This document shows, one piece after another, positions 22,087 through 37,681 of a stretch of DNA of 64,000 nucleotides; positions within the stretch are counted from its first letter, which is position 1, and the number at the start of each line of letters is the position of its first letter. Both the position numbers and the translations under genes were made by a program. This DNA comes from Trichosphaerium sp. ATCC 40318 (Eukaryota > Discosea > Flabellinia > Trichosidae). The DNA lies in NCBI GenBank assembly GCA_038496445.1, contig JALMLS010000479.1, forward strand, positions 124,001 to 188,000, given 5' to 3'. The notes beneath the pieces are model-generated. The model worked only from the letters and a program-made list of their open reading frames with translations, was not told the DNA's origin and did not search any database.

Positions 22087-23800
22087 CTACACTACTAGTT
22101 GGTTTGGGAAACACTTTTGCTTCCACGCTCGTATTTCTTGCTCAACCCTACTTAAAAACCACAAATGCTTTAAAGAATTGTGTAATTGTGCGTTTGGACG
22201 AGTGCGTAATACATTGTACTGGGTTACAAGTCAGTAATTTAATTTGGGATATAAAATAAAACCAAAAAAAGGATTTGGTGCACAACAGTTCGTTAGTCTA
22301 GTACGTACCATGTAAGCAGCCCTGTTTTCAAAAGTCTTAAACTCCTCTAAACTAACGTTGCCTACTTTAAAAGAATCGTTTGCCCATTGGACAACCAAAT
22401 CCAGGTCTCGTATAAGCGGTTGACACTCTTCCCACTACATAATTAAATTACAAAAGTGGGTAAATAAATACAGCCAATCGGACAGAATAAGAAAAAAAAT
22501 TAGAAGAAACTGCAGATTTCAAAAAAAAAAAAGAAACAACAAAATCGGAAGTGTACCTTATCCAAAATCAGTTTAGCGTTCTCTAACTCACGCTTTGTTA
22601 ATTGTTTGGGTTGTAACAATTGTGTTTGTTGCTCAGGAGGTTGTTGTTGTACAGGAGTCATTGGTGCTGTGGGGTATGAGATTAGCCACGTTTAAATAGA
22701 ATAAAAAATGAGTTGGCATACCATCATGCACTATCACTTTGATTGGAGGACCAGTGAGCTTTTGTTGGTCGTAATTTCCTGTTCGCATTGGTGTACTTTG
22801 CTGTGCGTACCCATTTTCTAACTTTACACGCTTGAATTGTGGCTCTGAGAAGTTTTGTCGTGCTAGCAATTCAGAAATAAGCCATAAAAAAAAAAAATAA
22901 AGCAAAATGAAACCGAAATTTATCAATCATTTCCTATCAAACACATACAAAAAATGCGTTGTGAGATAAAAATAAATTTTTTAGATTGGGATTGTTTAAA
23001 TCAAAAATTTTCTGTCCCCCATCAGCGCGTACGGTCCAGTGTTTCTGCGGACACGGGATCTATTGTGCCGCGCAAGTAATGCAGGAGGTTACTTTCTTCA
23101 TTAGTGAGCGTTGGTGGTGCTGTCGAATTAACGACAATTGGTTGAGACAACGGATCATCTAAATGTGTTTGATATACAGTGTTGTTGTCGTGGAGGTCGC
23201 TAAAGCCCAAAATTAAAAAAAAATGTGTGAAAATGCCGTGAAACGCGCAATTCGGCTGTGCGTTACGAAAAACACGTAAAATAGCCGCACACGCGCCGTT
23301 GAGCGCGTAAATGAGAATTGCAGCAAAACTTGCGATATTGCGAACCTTGTATTGTCGTTTGCGCCTTCTAAGCTCCCCATGAGGTCTAGATCCATAAAAT
23401 CGGAGCCAAAGCATTGATCCGAACCGAAAGAAGAAAAAAAGTCGTTTATGGATGCCCTTTTACATTGTAAGCGGATTATATGCGATAATAGCGTATAAGC
23501 GTGCCTGTTAAGACCAACTGAACTTTCCTCTAAAGACGTCCGCATGGTATGCAAGTCCATGTTGTCCAACATGTCCAAAGAGCTACACATCATGGTGTTG
23601 GATATAGTTCTGTCTGAATCGCTGAGAGAATAGAGTTTGACTTGGACATGCCGTATTAATTGCCTAAAACAAGCAATGGAGCTCGGAGCACACCTTTTGG
23701 TGAAAGGTGCAAACACTTTACGTACCTTTTAACGCCGCCTGTTGCAATTCTACCAAAAGTGATAAGTCTAAAACAAAAAAGAGGAAAAGAACACCCGTTT
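22087..23800 (-). CDS. Multi-exon Gln/Leu-rich protein, possible transcription-related factor, unknown
   Basis: Minus-strand exons include GGVKRQLIRHVQVKLYSL, MCSSLDMLDNMDLHTMRTSL, GSDFMDLDLMGSLEG, NSTAPPTLTNEESNLLHYLR and FSEPQFKRVKLENGYAQQ. Later ones hold PMTPVQQQPPEQQTQLLQP, LTKRELENAKLILDKWEE and LEEFKTFENRAAYM. The last exon ends WKQKCFPNQLVV at 22087. Low-complexity Gln/Pro and Asp/Leu stretches with a KRVKLE patch (possible nuclear signal) suggest a nuclear cofactor. No domain is recognised. The 5' end near 23800 is uncertain because no ATG is clear. It is divergent from the LRR-kinase gene. Confidence 0.45.
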
Positions 23801-24062
23801 TGTTCTAGCGAAACAACAAGACGGCGAAAGTGAATACGAAGAAATTTTCCAATATTCTCCTCTCAAGAAAATCGGCACTAGAAGCCAAAAAAAAACTTGC
23901 CACAACGATTTTATCTCAACGTTGAGTTGTTTCAACACTTGTCTCAAACGACTACGCTATAAGTACGACAGTGGAGTGGACGTTGACTGCCAGGGCTGCA
24001 ATTTTTACTACAAGGAAATCAAAGATCAATGTGAATTCTCCCTAGCCTCGACCACACCCCAC

Positions 24063-26943
24063 ATGACAAACCCGGAACCCGCTGAAGACTTTGTAGCGGT
24101 ATTTTTATATGTATTAACAAATTCTAAAGTGTAATGTAGAAGCTCAGACTGATTTGCGATGAATTGAGAGCAAATAACAAGTTATGTACGAGATTGAGGC
24201 TTCCTGACAAGCGTTTGGGCGATACAGAGATTTTACTATTAGCAAGGTACCTATAGCTCTGTTTAGGTTAATAATTGTAATACCGCTCTTAAAATAGCGC
24301 CTCCACGTGGTGCAGACCGGTTTTTCGCAAACTACAACAAACGAGCCAAAAAAAAAAAACCGATTGTACATTTCTTATTTTCATCACGTGCAAGGCGGCG
24401 TATTAAAGCTGTTTCTCACGTGTTTTTGTTCACCAACTTTTTTTGTAACATTCTGCGTAGTGCTCTTCGCTTCAACAAGACATTACTCTTTCTAGACCTC
24501 AGCAATAATGTAATCGGTGATAATGGCGCAACACAGCTTGCAAACGGTACTACGAAGCTCCGGTTTAGAGCATTAGCGAATATACGCTTTACAATTATTA
24601 CATTTTTGTTGACTCCAACTTTTTAGCGCTGAGCACCAACACTACGCTTCGAAAACTGGATTTGAGCAATAACATGATTGGTAATCCAGGCGTTTACGCC
24701 CTATCTCGCTCGTTATCGAATAACACTACTATAACTACGGTTAATTTGAGTGGGAACGTCATCTTTGGACAACAGGTACGTGTTAGGTCGCGGTTTCAAC
24801 TAAACACCCTAAAATTAAAAAAAAATCAGCGTATTCTTCAAAACCGTTTTTTTACATTGCTTAACCATTTTAAAAAACAGGGACTAGCATCTTTGGAAGT
24901 GGTATCACGAGCAGTAAATGGTACGTTTGTATATGCAGTTGTACTAGCGCCAGCCGTGTGGGTAACTGTTTGATAGCCAACTTGTCACGGTATATGAAAC
25001 TGAGAAGAAGTCTTCCTACCTCTCTCAAAAAGAATATTGAAATGGTTGAGAGCAGGGATGGTAGACCAAGATTTGTTACTACAAATACAAAAAAATCATC
25101 AAAAAAAGGATTCCCCAAGATGCCAAAGCCTGGCAAGATGCCACGTGGTAAATTCCCTCCACCGCTTAAAAACCCAACACCTGAGCAAGTGAGAGCGCTA
25201 TTGGGAAAGTCTAGCGTAAAGAAGAATCCAAGCAGGCCGCCAAAGGCCATGTCCAAACCAGATGTAAAACCATATGTTAAAGCACCTCCAAAGAATCCTC
25301 AAAGGGCATGGAGAGCGTCAAGGCCATCTGAAAGGAACATGATGTCGCGAACACCAACAGGGACAACTGTAAGAAAGACGCATAGCAAAACAAACGGCGT
25401 TGATGCGCATCCAGCAAAGGTACACAACCACGAACACATTTTTGCGCCATTATTCGCTAACAAAGTGGGTCGTATCAATAAGGTTCATAAAAGAAAGCGA
25501 TCTCATTCTGCTGGTATCCCAAAATCAAGTAAGGAAGACAAAACACAGAAAAAACAAACAAAATCACGTGAAAAGAAAGCAAACAGTGCAGAGAGCGGTG
25601 AGCACAGTAAAGTGACTAAAAAGACACAATATAAAAAAGCAGTAATTGAAGACGGTTCGTTTTGATCTTTTTTTTGAAACAAACTGCCTTCAACTAATAA
25701 TCATTTTGTAGTCATAGGAGCATCCTCAGAATACGCAAAGTACTGGGAGGTGACAGAAGATGAGTTGGAGTATGAGACCAGAGATGTTAAAGGAAAATTG
25801 AAGCGTATAATATTGGGCACTGGTGGGTATGCATCTCTAGTTTTTGTTGTTCGCTGGTTCTCTCGCTAAAAGTGTGTAGCTTTGGTAAAGTTTACTTGGC
25901 CACATACAAGGGCACCTATGTTGCTGTAAAGCGCATAAGATTAGACTATGAGGAAGACGCCAAGAGAGAGAAATCAAAGCGCGAATTTATAAGGGAGATG
26001 GATATGTGCATGCGATTACACCATCCACACATTGTACACCTTACTCCGTTTATGCCTCCATATATGTAATTAACGTTTTAACCAAGGTATTGTTCATGGG
26101 TGGCAGCACTGACGTCGATAATTTGTTTTTCTTGTCAGAGTACGCACTCTACACCTAATATCAGCTTGCTAACTCGGTAGGTATATGTCCGTAGGCAATC
26201 TATGGCGGGTTATAGAAAAGCAAGAGCTGTTTGTAAGATGGGAAGAAAAGGGTACCTTTTGGTTATTTTGGATAAATTGGGTTATTTTGACCGTTTAACA
26301 ATAATAGGTAAATATATTATGCACGATATTGGTTCTGGCCTCTGTTATTTACACGAAAGCGAAATAATGCATAGAGATATCAAAAGCCCTAATATATTGA
26401 TTGGGCGAGGTGGTATTGCCAAGGCAAAACATTTTTTTTATTTTTTTTCAACAATTTACAAACGCTAATAATCACGTGATTTTCTAATCTAAAAATAGCT
26501 GGCTGACTTTGGACTCTCCAAAACAAAAGAGACTGCAACAACAGCAGATCCTTCGCTAAGTCTTCAATGGGCTGCACCGGAGCAATTTTCTCGAACAAAG
26601 AAAGTCACCGAAAAGGCTGACATTTACAGGCACACAAACTTTATTTTTACTCTGTGCGAAACGATTCCTCATACGTCCTCGTAGTTTTGGTGTTCTATTG
26701 TGGGAAGTGGTTGCGCATTCTCACCCATGGCCCGATCAGGACCCTCTAGACATAATGATGTCGATATCACAAGGACGCACAAATGTTGTGCCAAACCATT
26801 GGTCTGCCAATGTTAAAACACTCTTACGCGTTTGTTGGAATAAAGATCCTGCAAGGAGACCAGATGCAAAACAAATAATAAGAATTCTTCGCGCAATGAT
26901 AAAGCACCAAGAGTTGGAGAGCGAAGAAAACCAAGGCCAATAA
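24063..26943 (+). CDS. LRR-TKL protein kinase
   Basis: First in-frame ATG at 24063 (MTNPEPAEDFVA). The frame is open further upstream without ATG, so an earlier exon is possible. Ribonuclease-inhibitor-type LRRs are spread over small exons: LRLPDKRLGDTEILLLA, TLLFLDLSNNVIGDNGATQL, TLRKLDLSNNMIGNPGVYAL and TTVNLSGNVIFG. A long basic Pro/Lys linker follows (24960-25665), then a full kinase domain: GTG-GFGKVYLATYKGTYVAVK, MHRDIKSPNILI, LADFGLSKTKE, APEQFSR, ADIY, LLWEVVAHSHPWPD and VCWNKDPARRPDA, ending ESEENQGQ. HRDIKSPN and the APE region are TKL-like. All catalytic residues are present (VAVK Lys, HRD, DFG). Introns are short, several with CACGTG. It is likely a cytosolic signalling kinase, as no transmembrane segment is seen. 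Confidence 0.8.
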
Positions 26944-27234
26944 CAAATAATAATAATAAAGAAAATTTGAATGTGAAATCGCCAATGTAATGAAGTTCTA
27001 ACACGCAATTGACATATTTATTCATTGCACGCCTGACGTTGTGGTTTGTTTAAAATTACACTTCAAGTGACTTTACAGACAATTGTCAGTAAACCAACAA
27101 ACATGACCAAGCACAACACCATGCTCAGTGACATCCCGTCGAACCAAACTTTAATACCAAACTAAAACTATACCGCGAGCTCTGTGAGCAAACGCACTTT
27201 TATGACGTGTGATGGCACAACATTTACAAATAGT

Positions 27235-30478
<3,244 letters not shown>

Positions 30479-30582
30479 TTTGTGCTCTGTTGAGATGTGT
30501 AGGCTGTTATTCGAGCAAAAATACTCAATTTAGGCGCACTTAACGCTAAACGCGATTCTCTTAATACACAACTGTCTTTGCA

Positions 30583-30774
30583 ATGTCACCCAACAGGCGT
30601 GGTGCTACCTATGCGACACAAAACAGGATTTTCTATGTAATGCTATTTGGTGAATACGATGTTGGTAACACAGTTCAAAGACTATTACACCATGACCACT
30701 GTTTTTGTGCAGTTTTTCATAAAACAGAGAACTGCGTTACTGGTTATTTTGAGCGCTCCATCAAGTTTTCTTGA
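30583..30774 (+). CDS. Small ORF, 63 aa, unknown
   Basis: ATG-led frame in the divergent gap upstream of CUL1, ending TGA at 30772-30774. It contains YVMLFGEYDVGNTVQRLLHH and two Cys. No family is recognised and no intron is needed. It could be a chance ORF or an exon of a larger unrecognised gene. Confidence 0.25.
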   Translation: MSPNRRGATYATQNRIFYVMLFGEYDVGNTVQRLLHHDHCFCAVFHKTENCVTGYFERSIKFS

Positions 30775-30865
30775 TTTCCAAAGTTTATTCACGTGCTGAT
30801 TTGACGTTGGTGCTTGGAGTTTTTTTTTATGTACATCGTGTTTGTATTTGTTGTTAGCGTGTGGT

Positions 30866-33752
30866 TCATGTCCCTGGCCAATTGTGACTGAAGACTAAAT
30901 CTCGCATTTTCGACAATTCGCTTTCACGAACACCTTCATTAACGCCTTCGTCAACGCCTTCGCCACTATCACTCTCATCTGAAGGAGCCATTGAACTTGT
31001 ACTCGTTTCTAACCCCTCTGTCTTGTGAAGTATGCTGGTCAGAGCGAGGCTGAGATCGCCTGGCAAGAAGAGATCATCATCTATTGGCAGACTAGAATTC
31101 TCCTCTGAAGCTTCCAGAGCGCCTACTACTTCTTTGGCTGTCTTACCGTTTGCTCCTAGCATTGGCGGCGGTGGTGGCGCTGGTGCTTGCGTTGGTGAGA
31201 TGTCCTCATCCTGAATGTCGTCGTCAAGAACTAAGCCTTCTGGGTTTCTGATAGCATAGCGTTTGCGTTTTACAGAGTCACGCATCCTGTGCTTGTACGC
31301 AGGTGGTGGCATGGGAATGGGCAATTTGTTCTTTACGGATGGCGGAGGGGATGGCGGAGGGGGTGGCGTAGGAATAGGCACTAGCTCTGGGGCGATTGGT
31401 GTCTTTTTCTGTTGAACTGGTGGAATCGGAGCTGGTGCAATAAAGGTGTCTTTTCTTGGTTTAATATACAACACTAGAAAACAAGCGACATTAATGGGTG
31501 CTTGCTAAATCGTTCAAATTTGAGTGGCGCCATCGTACCATAACGTGGAAGCATTTGAAATTCATGATTAATATACAATTCAGAATACGTCTGGGAACCA
31601 ACGCTATCGTCTTCAATGATGGGTGGCACCGTTATGGGCACCCCTAGAGAATCGACTGAAAAAAGTGAGAAATAACGAGATAATGAGATGCGTCTATTTT
31701 AAATTCACGCTGCACGTGCCTACACTAAACTGCGAATTGTACGGCTTTTTAATCCTGCTTGCCTTAGCCTTTGACCCAACATACGGGAAGACAGTGCCTG
31801 GTGCGATGTAGTTTATACTAATAACTCTCTCCCCATCGGCGTTTGGGATGCAGAATCTGTTGATTGCCTGGGTGGCATTGCTGAGAAGGTGCATACCTAG
31901 CAGTTGTTAGGAGGCCCGATAGGCATTAAAAAGAATATGTGGTAGTAATCGCTTGCTTGAGTGTTTTGAGAGCCTGTTTGGTTGTGTTTGTTGCCACACG
32001 ATATCTTCTTTGTTGCCAAAAACCATCGGAATAACGGGCATCTATGAGCCGCAGGTGAGAGAGGGAGACTTGACTTTTGGTTACCTTGCGATGTACGTTC
32101 CAATCGTATGATCCTACCAGGTCCTCGTACTTTTCGTACACATACAACCGCAAATTGTAGTCCTTAGCAGTCTGTTTGGCGCGCCATCCACTCTTTTTTT
32201 TAGATTTTCCTTGCTTCTCACGCGCAATCAAGTCGTTTCGCAACTATGAACAACATTAACACGCCATATTTTGGAAGTAGTTAGTTCGTAGTGTACCAGG
32301 TTGAGATTGCTCTCAAAGTTAGTCAGCATCGCGTGATTCTGAACTGCGAATATCTTTCATAGGTTAGCACATGTGTACATGCACGTATGTTATTGCACCT
32401 TTGTGACCTGTACACCTTCACCTTCGAGGCTGGATTCGAATATTTCCATGACAGTCTCTAACCGAGAAAACAAGTTAAAATTGCGAGAAGGGTGCACAGC
32501 TCATTTCTACAAAATCTACTTTGTCTGTCGTACCTGCCAAAGGCTCCAAAAAATCAGGATCATCTTCCTGTGGACGTAAGTATGCGTCAAATGAATGTTT
32601 GAAAAGTTTTTTTTTTGTTGTGGATTGTAACTAGCGTGCCAGTGCATCAAAAATCTTCAACTTCTTGGTATCTCTGTTCTTTAGCGTCCTTTGTGCCTCA
32701 ACTGGTTCCCATTCATTCTCGTTTATAAAGTCCTGCGAAAAGGTCCAAGTACTAGTAAAAGCGCGTTAAAAGTGCAAAGTTGTTGCTGTTGTTCATGCCT
32801 GGAAAGATTTATTTGATTCACTTTTATGACAATACTCTTCAAGTTTAATCCCTCAAAACTCGTCAACAGCTTAAAGTTTGTGTTCGGATCATCTTGGTAT
32901 CTACGTGTTGTACAATTGGTAAAGTGTTTTTTTCAAAAAAAAAGGATCTGGGTGCCTTGCATTAAATCCAAAAAACAAAAACTCAAATAAAAATGTGGAT
33001 TGTAACAAAGTGTTTTGTGTAATAGGGAAGGAGGTGTACTTGAGTTGTATAGTCGCTTTCTTTAATCCAAATTTGTTCGCGATGTGTTTTTTGGCTCTTT
33101 GCGCTGATGTAATTGGCAGTGCAACGTATGTCTTTATGCCTTCAGGGTACTCTGTAACAAAAGCGGCATTTCAACTTTTGTTTACAAAAAAACTACTAAA
33201 ATCACGTGATGTTTTATGTTCCACACTTACCGACGAGTATTGAGGCTATGTCGCTATCGCGGTCGCTAGGGTCGTAAGACTGGACTCGCGGTTTTCTAGA
33301 GTCTCCAATTTTTTTTCTCGGCTATGTAACAAAAGGAAGGTTTAGCAACGACCGGATCCTTCAAGGTTACGGTACCAAAGCAGACGCGGAAATGCGTTTC
33401 TTCCACGATTTAAACATTGAACGTTTAGCATCTGATTGGGACCGCTGATGGGATGATCCGTTCGATTCTTGTGTTTGTTGCGCTATGTTGACTAGTATGG
33501 CGGTAAATTCATCACACAAGCATACGGCTTCACTTATCCACGCAGAAAACCGCATGCACAGTTATGAAAAAAAAGAAAGGATGAACGAATCAACTTTTTC
33601 GTAATTGTCACGAGATGCGTACCGTGCTTCGTTTCAGGCGAAATATCATGCTTCATCATCTTTGAAGAAGAGTTCCAACGATTAAGACGCTTTTTTTGTT
33701 TGCCTGCATCCACATGCGACACAAATCTTCTGTGCGTCTTGGGCTCGGACAT
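30866..33752 (-). CDS. Multi-exon protein with Pro-rich C-terminus, unknown
   Basis: Start MSEPKTHRRFVSHVDAGKQK at 33752. Exons include SEAVCLCDEFTAILVNIAQQ, RDSDIASILVG, YPEGIKTYVALPITSAQRAK, NFKLLTSFEGLNLKSI, DFINENEWEPVEAQRTLKNR, LRNDLIAREKQGKSKKKSGW, NLRLYVYEKYEDLVGSYDW and NRFCIPNADGERVISINYIA. The end is a Pro-rich and acidic tail (TPPPPPSPPPS, APAPPPPPMLG, DESDSGEGVDEG) finishing HNWPGT at 30866. Splice sites are the usual short type. The basic/Pro-rich composition hints at a nuclear or actin-linked scaffold, but no domain is recognised, so no function is assigned. Confidence 0.45.
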
Positions 33753-34456
33753 TTAACTCGGAGCACGTGTTACGTCTCGAAGTAAAGGGGTTGTTTTTTG
33801 GGTTATTTGTGGACACTCTTCGCGAACTTAACAAACTACAGAATGTGAACACGCTGTTAAACGCGCTGGCTTACATTGGGTAGTAGCCCTACAAGGCACT
33901 TAGACCACGCGCTGGTTTTCTCTAATTTTAAGTGGTTCGCTACAAATAAAGACAGTACGCGCAGTGTTCCTCAGTTTGCGTATGAGATTTTTTTAGTAGT
34001 ATCTAAACAAGCAACGTAGCGAGAGCACACAAGTTGAATTTTTGGGTCGCTATTATTTCCGGTTGGCTTGGTACTTGCAAAAGGCTAACTAGACCGCTAC
34101 TTACGCCGGGAGGGGCAATGGTGTATAAGGCCTATATCCACAAGCATTGACCATAAAAAGCGTGCATCATGTTGGCGGCTCCGCTTTGAAGCGTAACCAT
34201 ATGCTTCAACTTGTGATGTAGCAATATGGTTTGTGTCCTGCTTGGATTTGCAGTTACGTTAACTTTTAGAAGCTACGTTTCATTGAACGATATCTCTCGT
34301 GTCTATTGCACGTGTGTTGGCACGGCAGGTTAGTTGCGTTTACTCGCAGTATTAAAATAAATTGACATCTTTCGAATACCACCACAGTGTACTATTTAAA
34401 AAAGTGTCTATTGTACAACGAACCGTCCACTACATATCAGTTGCTATTATTATAAT
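33753..34456. other. Intergenic, no gene seen
   Basis: About 700 nt between two minus-strand genes. CACGTG at about 33764 and 34310. No exon or RNA gene recognised. Confidence 0.4.
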
Positions 34457-35295
34457 CTAGTCCGTGTCAGAAGCTTCCGATGACTCGTCTGATAGGCCTT
34501 CCACTTCTGGGAGTTCTAGTTCTTCTAGCGCTACGCGGCATGTCAGCTGTCATTGAGCTGTGACGAGTAAATCTTACCTAGCCTTAATCCCTCTGGTAAA
34601 ACGCCAGTGCCCTCCTGTAACACCACGCCAACATCTTTTCAAAGTTAACGGCTATCACGCTATAAATCGTTTACGCACCGACTTCACGAACTAAATCGAT
34701 TGGACGTTTACCATGTCTGTTTCGTATAGTGGCGTCTGTCCCGGCTTCAACCAGTACTCTACAAACTTCAACGTGGCTACGCCATACTGCCTGTCGGCCA
34801 AAAAGTTAGTCAATTCCATTGATCGCAGTTTGGTAATAACGCAGTTGTGATGGCGCTAGTGATTTTATATTTGGCTTCGCTTTACAAAAAAAATAAAAAT
34901 GTACCCGATGTAATGGCGTATCGCCTAGTAGGTTCTGCGCGTTAACGTCAGATCCTTTCTCTACTAAAAATTTGACAGCTGGCAAATGACCAGCACCAGC
35001 AGCCCAATGGAGCGGTATGTTCTTGCACGCATCATTTTCGTTTATGTCATGCGTTTCTAGTTGCTCTTTTCGAAAGTGGTTAACACCCAATCGAAAAACC
35101 TTACAATGGCGTCTGAAGCCTCGAAAACGCACCCTCTAACCTTCTAATATTCCCTTTAGCTCCTGCGTCGTGTATTGGTGAGATCAGGTCACATTTCAGC
35201 AAAGTGGCTCGTTTAAACCAGTTCTCCTCCAGCTTCTGCAGAGCACCTTGTAAACCGTCGTTTTCTTCGTTAATGTCATCTGCAAAGTTCTCCAT
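34457..35295 (-). CDS. Ankyrin-repeat protein
   Basis: ATG at 35295 (MENFADDINEENDGLQGALQ). The first ankyrin-like unit is ISPIHDAGAKGNIRRLE. After a short intron come canonical repeats: NDACKNIPLHWAAGAGHLPA, VKFLVEKGSDVNAQNLLGDT, PLHR and SHVEVCRVLVEAGTDATIRN, then RHGKRPIDLVREVG. The acidic tail ends DESSEASDTD at 34457. There are about four ankyrin units, and one terminal intron is only about 31 nt. It is probably a small protein-interaction adaptor; no partner can be inferred. Confidence 0.75.
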
Positions 35296-35437
35296 TGTGC
35301 TACAAGAGTGTAAAAAAAGAGTGTATTTTTTGAGAGGTAGAATTCTCACCTATTTTACCTGTACATTGACCGACATGGTTTTCAAATTATAATAATTGCA
35401 ACGTAGTTACGACCACCCTCAACCCGTGACATTTTAA

Positions 35438-37055
35438 ATGGAAAAGGACGTTGAAAACGGTCAAGCAACTGTTTCATGGGCTGGAAATTTTGATCTGTCC
35501 TCTTGGTCCAACCCGCTGGCTGACATTGGCCCTGGCTCAAAGATTTTAGCGTGTTTGATGGTTACACTGTACTTACTCGGGCAAATATCCCCAATGTTCA
35601 TTGACATATTCGCGCTTGTGCCTGGCTAGTACGTTACTACTCGTGTGGTATTAATTTTGAACACTATTTGTACATAACTGCCACAGCCGTCGCAAACCTC
35701 TCTTTAATGCTTGATAGCACTTTCCCACCTCATATGTATATGTGGAACGTATTGACGTGCAGTTTCTTCAACGTGTCATTGTTAAAAGTGCGTCAAAATG
35801 CAAAACACGCCCTCTAATAGTAGTATTAAATAGGTTCTGTTGTCTGTCGCTATTGTTGTATTTGCAGGCAAATTTTTAGAGGCGTTGTGGGGCACAACAG
35901 AGTTTATCAAATTTGTAGTCCTCACCACCACAATTGCGTCGTTGTGCATGGTCTTTGCCTTTTTTATAGGCTATTATGCTACCTCAAATGAGGACTTTTT
36001 GTGAGTGCTACATCCAAATCGAGAAAAGGCTTTGAGAAAATGCAATAATTAGCATGTTTTTTTTTATGCAAAAACTTTGTATGTCAAGCAATCGCAACTG
36101 ATACTTTACACTAGGTTCCCTCCCATCATAACTGGCACCAAGATATTGAACACCGAAAAGCAAATGGTTACAGGACGTTTTGGTATGTAGCTAGCAGCAC
36201 AGAGTTGAATCAGTCACGCATTTTATATTTTTTTTACCATTTGTACAAAAATGGTGATTGTCAATGGGCAACATTTTATTATACTGTGTATAACTTATTT
36301 CTGTTTCTAAAGGATACATGGGATTTCATGGCGGATATGGCGCAATGACTGTGGCATTGAAGCAGTTGGCGGCAGATGTAGTGCCAATAAGCGCTCTTCC
36401 ATTTTTACGTGGTCAAGTACGTCTGCATCACTCAAAACAACCTTTAGCGTACGACGTCCGTTCTGATAGACTCATGTACCGTTCTAGCATTTACCTCTAT
36501 ACGTGTTGTGTTTGGAGGTGTTGTGCGGCGTGTTTGGCATTGTACAATTTTTTCAAGTGGTGGAGGTCTTCGCAGCAATGGCCACTGCTTGGGTCTACCT
36601 ACGCTGGTTTCAACAACGTCAAGGCGTTGTAGGCGATGCATCTGATGGATTCTCATTCGCTAATTTCTTTCCAATGCCGATGCAGTACGTGTCGCTCAAT
36701 AGAGTGTCAACACCTTTTTTGTAATTCAACACGTTGACATATATATTTTAGACCGGCAATGGGACGCTTGGCAGGATTGTGTGGTCTGTTGTGTTGTTGT
36801 AGCTCCCCAAAACCTTCTTCAAAAGCTACCAGCGGTAACGCATCGTTTTTGAATCAGTTGCCTGTGTTGTCTTCGAATCCACAAGAAGCGGAAAAGAGGA
36901 GGTACGCTCACCATTAGTATAGGCCTATATTCGTTAATGTCGGTTCGTGCTGACACTGTTCAAGGCAAATAGCACTCGAAGCATTAGAAGAGCGGCTGAA
37001 ACAGATGGACAAGCTACCTACGGCATCAAAACCCAAGGGTACAGAGAACGTGTAA
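35438..37055 (+). CDS. TMEM115: TMEM115-like rhomboid-fold Golgi membrane protein
   Basis: ATG at 35438 (MEKDVENGQATVSWAG). Exons carry hydrophobic helices in TMEM115 order: SKILACLMVTLYLLGQISPM, WNVLTCSFFNVSLLK, AGKFLEALWGTTEFIKFVVL, MGFHGGYGAMTVALKQLAAD, LYVLCLEVLCGVFGIVQFF, MATAWVYLRWFQQRQG and GFSFANFFPMP. A cytoplasmic tail follows with EAEKRRQIALEALEERLKQM, matching the AERRRQLALKALNERL-type tail of the family. Human TMEM115 is a Golgi protein proposed to act in Golgi-to-ER transport; the fold is rhomboid-like but not proteolytic. The donor after FLRGQ (36418) and the acceptor TTCTAG (36488) restore the conserved helix. Confidence 0.8.
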
Positions 37056-37681
37056 ATATATTGAATTGAATCAATTCATTCGTACAAATTTGTTGATTGA
37101 GATTGGGAAGAAACTGTCAAAAACTCCAAAAATTCAACTACTGCCTCGGTGCATTTTAGTAGCAAGTTTAGGGTTACATGCCATGCGCTATCAAAATGAT
37201 ACTGGTGAAAGGGGACAACATAGAACTGAAAGAGAAACGAGTACTTGAGACCATTTCAATATCAGCTAACTGTTGAACGCTATTATTTTTCCCTTTGCAA
37301 CTCAGCTTTTTTGAGGTCGCCATAAACTACACATTGCCAAGTTGTTCTAATACCCCCATTACAGCCCATCACAAAACAGTAATGAAGCTGGCTACAAATA
37401 CATTGCTAGCAAGCACTATCGCCATGGTTGATCATGTAGGACAAACATAACTGTGGCGCAGTGCGTTGTAGCAAAAAGGTGTAGACAGAAAGCTGTCACG
37501 TTTTGCAAAAGGGTTCTCGCAACACGAAACAATAATCCGTTAACACCACTTATTTGCTAGCCTATTGTATGGTAACAGCGGATCTCGGCCGCAATCAATA
37601 GCACAAAGTGGGCTAAGTTCGTCAACAAGAGTCAGGTCGATATTAAATATTGTAAAATCTTTTCACAGGCAGGTGATAACA
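37056..37681. other. Intergenic and 5' leader of the SAP-domain gene
   Basis: About 625 nt without a supported gene. TTTTCACAG just before the ATG at 37682 may end a 5' UTR intron. Confidence 0.35.

Noticed and set aside
37066-37248. 60-codon plus-strand frame after TMEM115
   Set aside because: Non-ATG start, no homology, lies in a 3' UTR/intergenic region.
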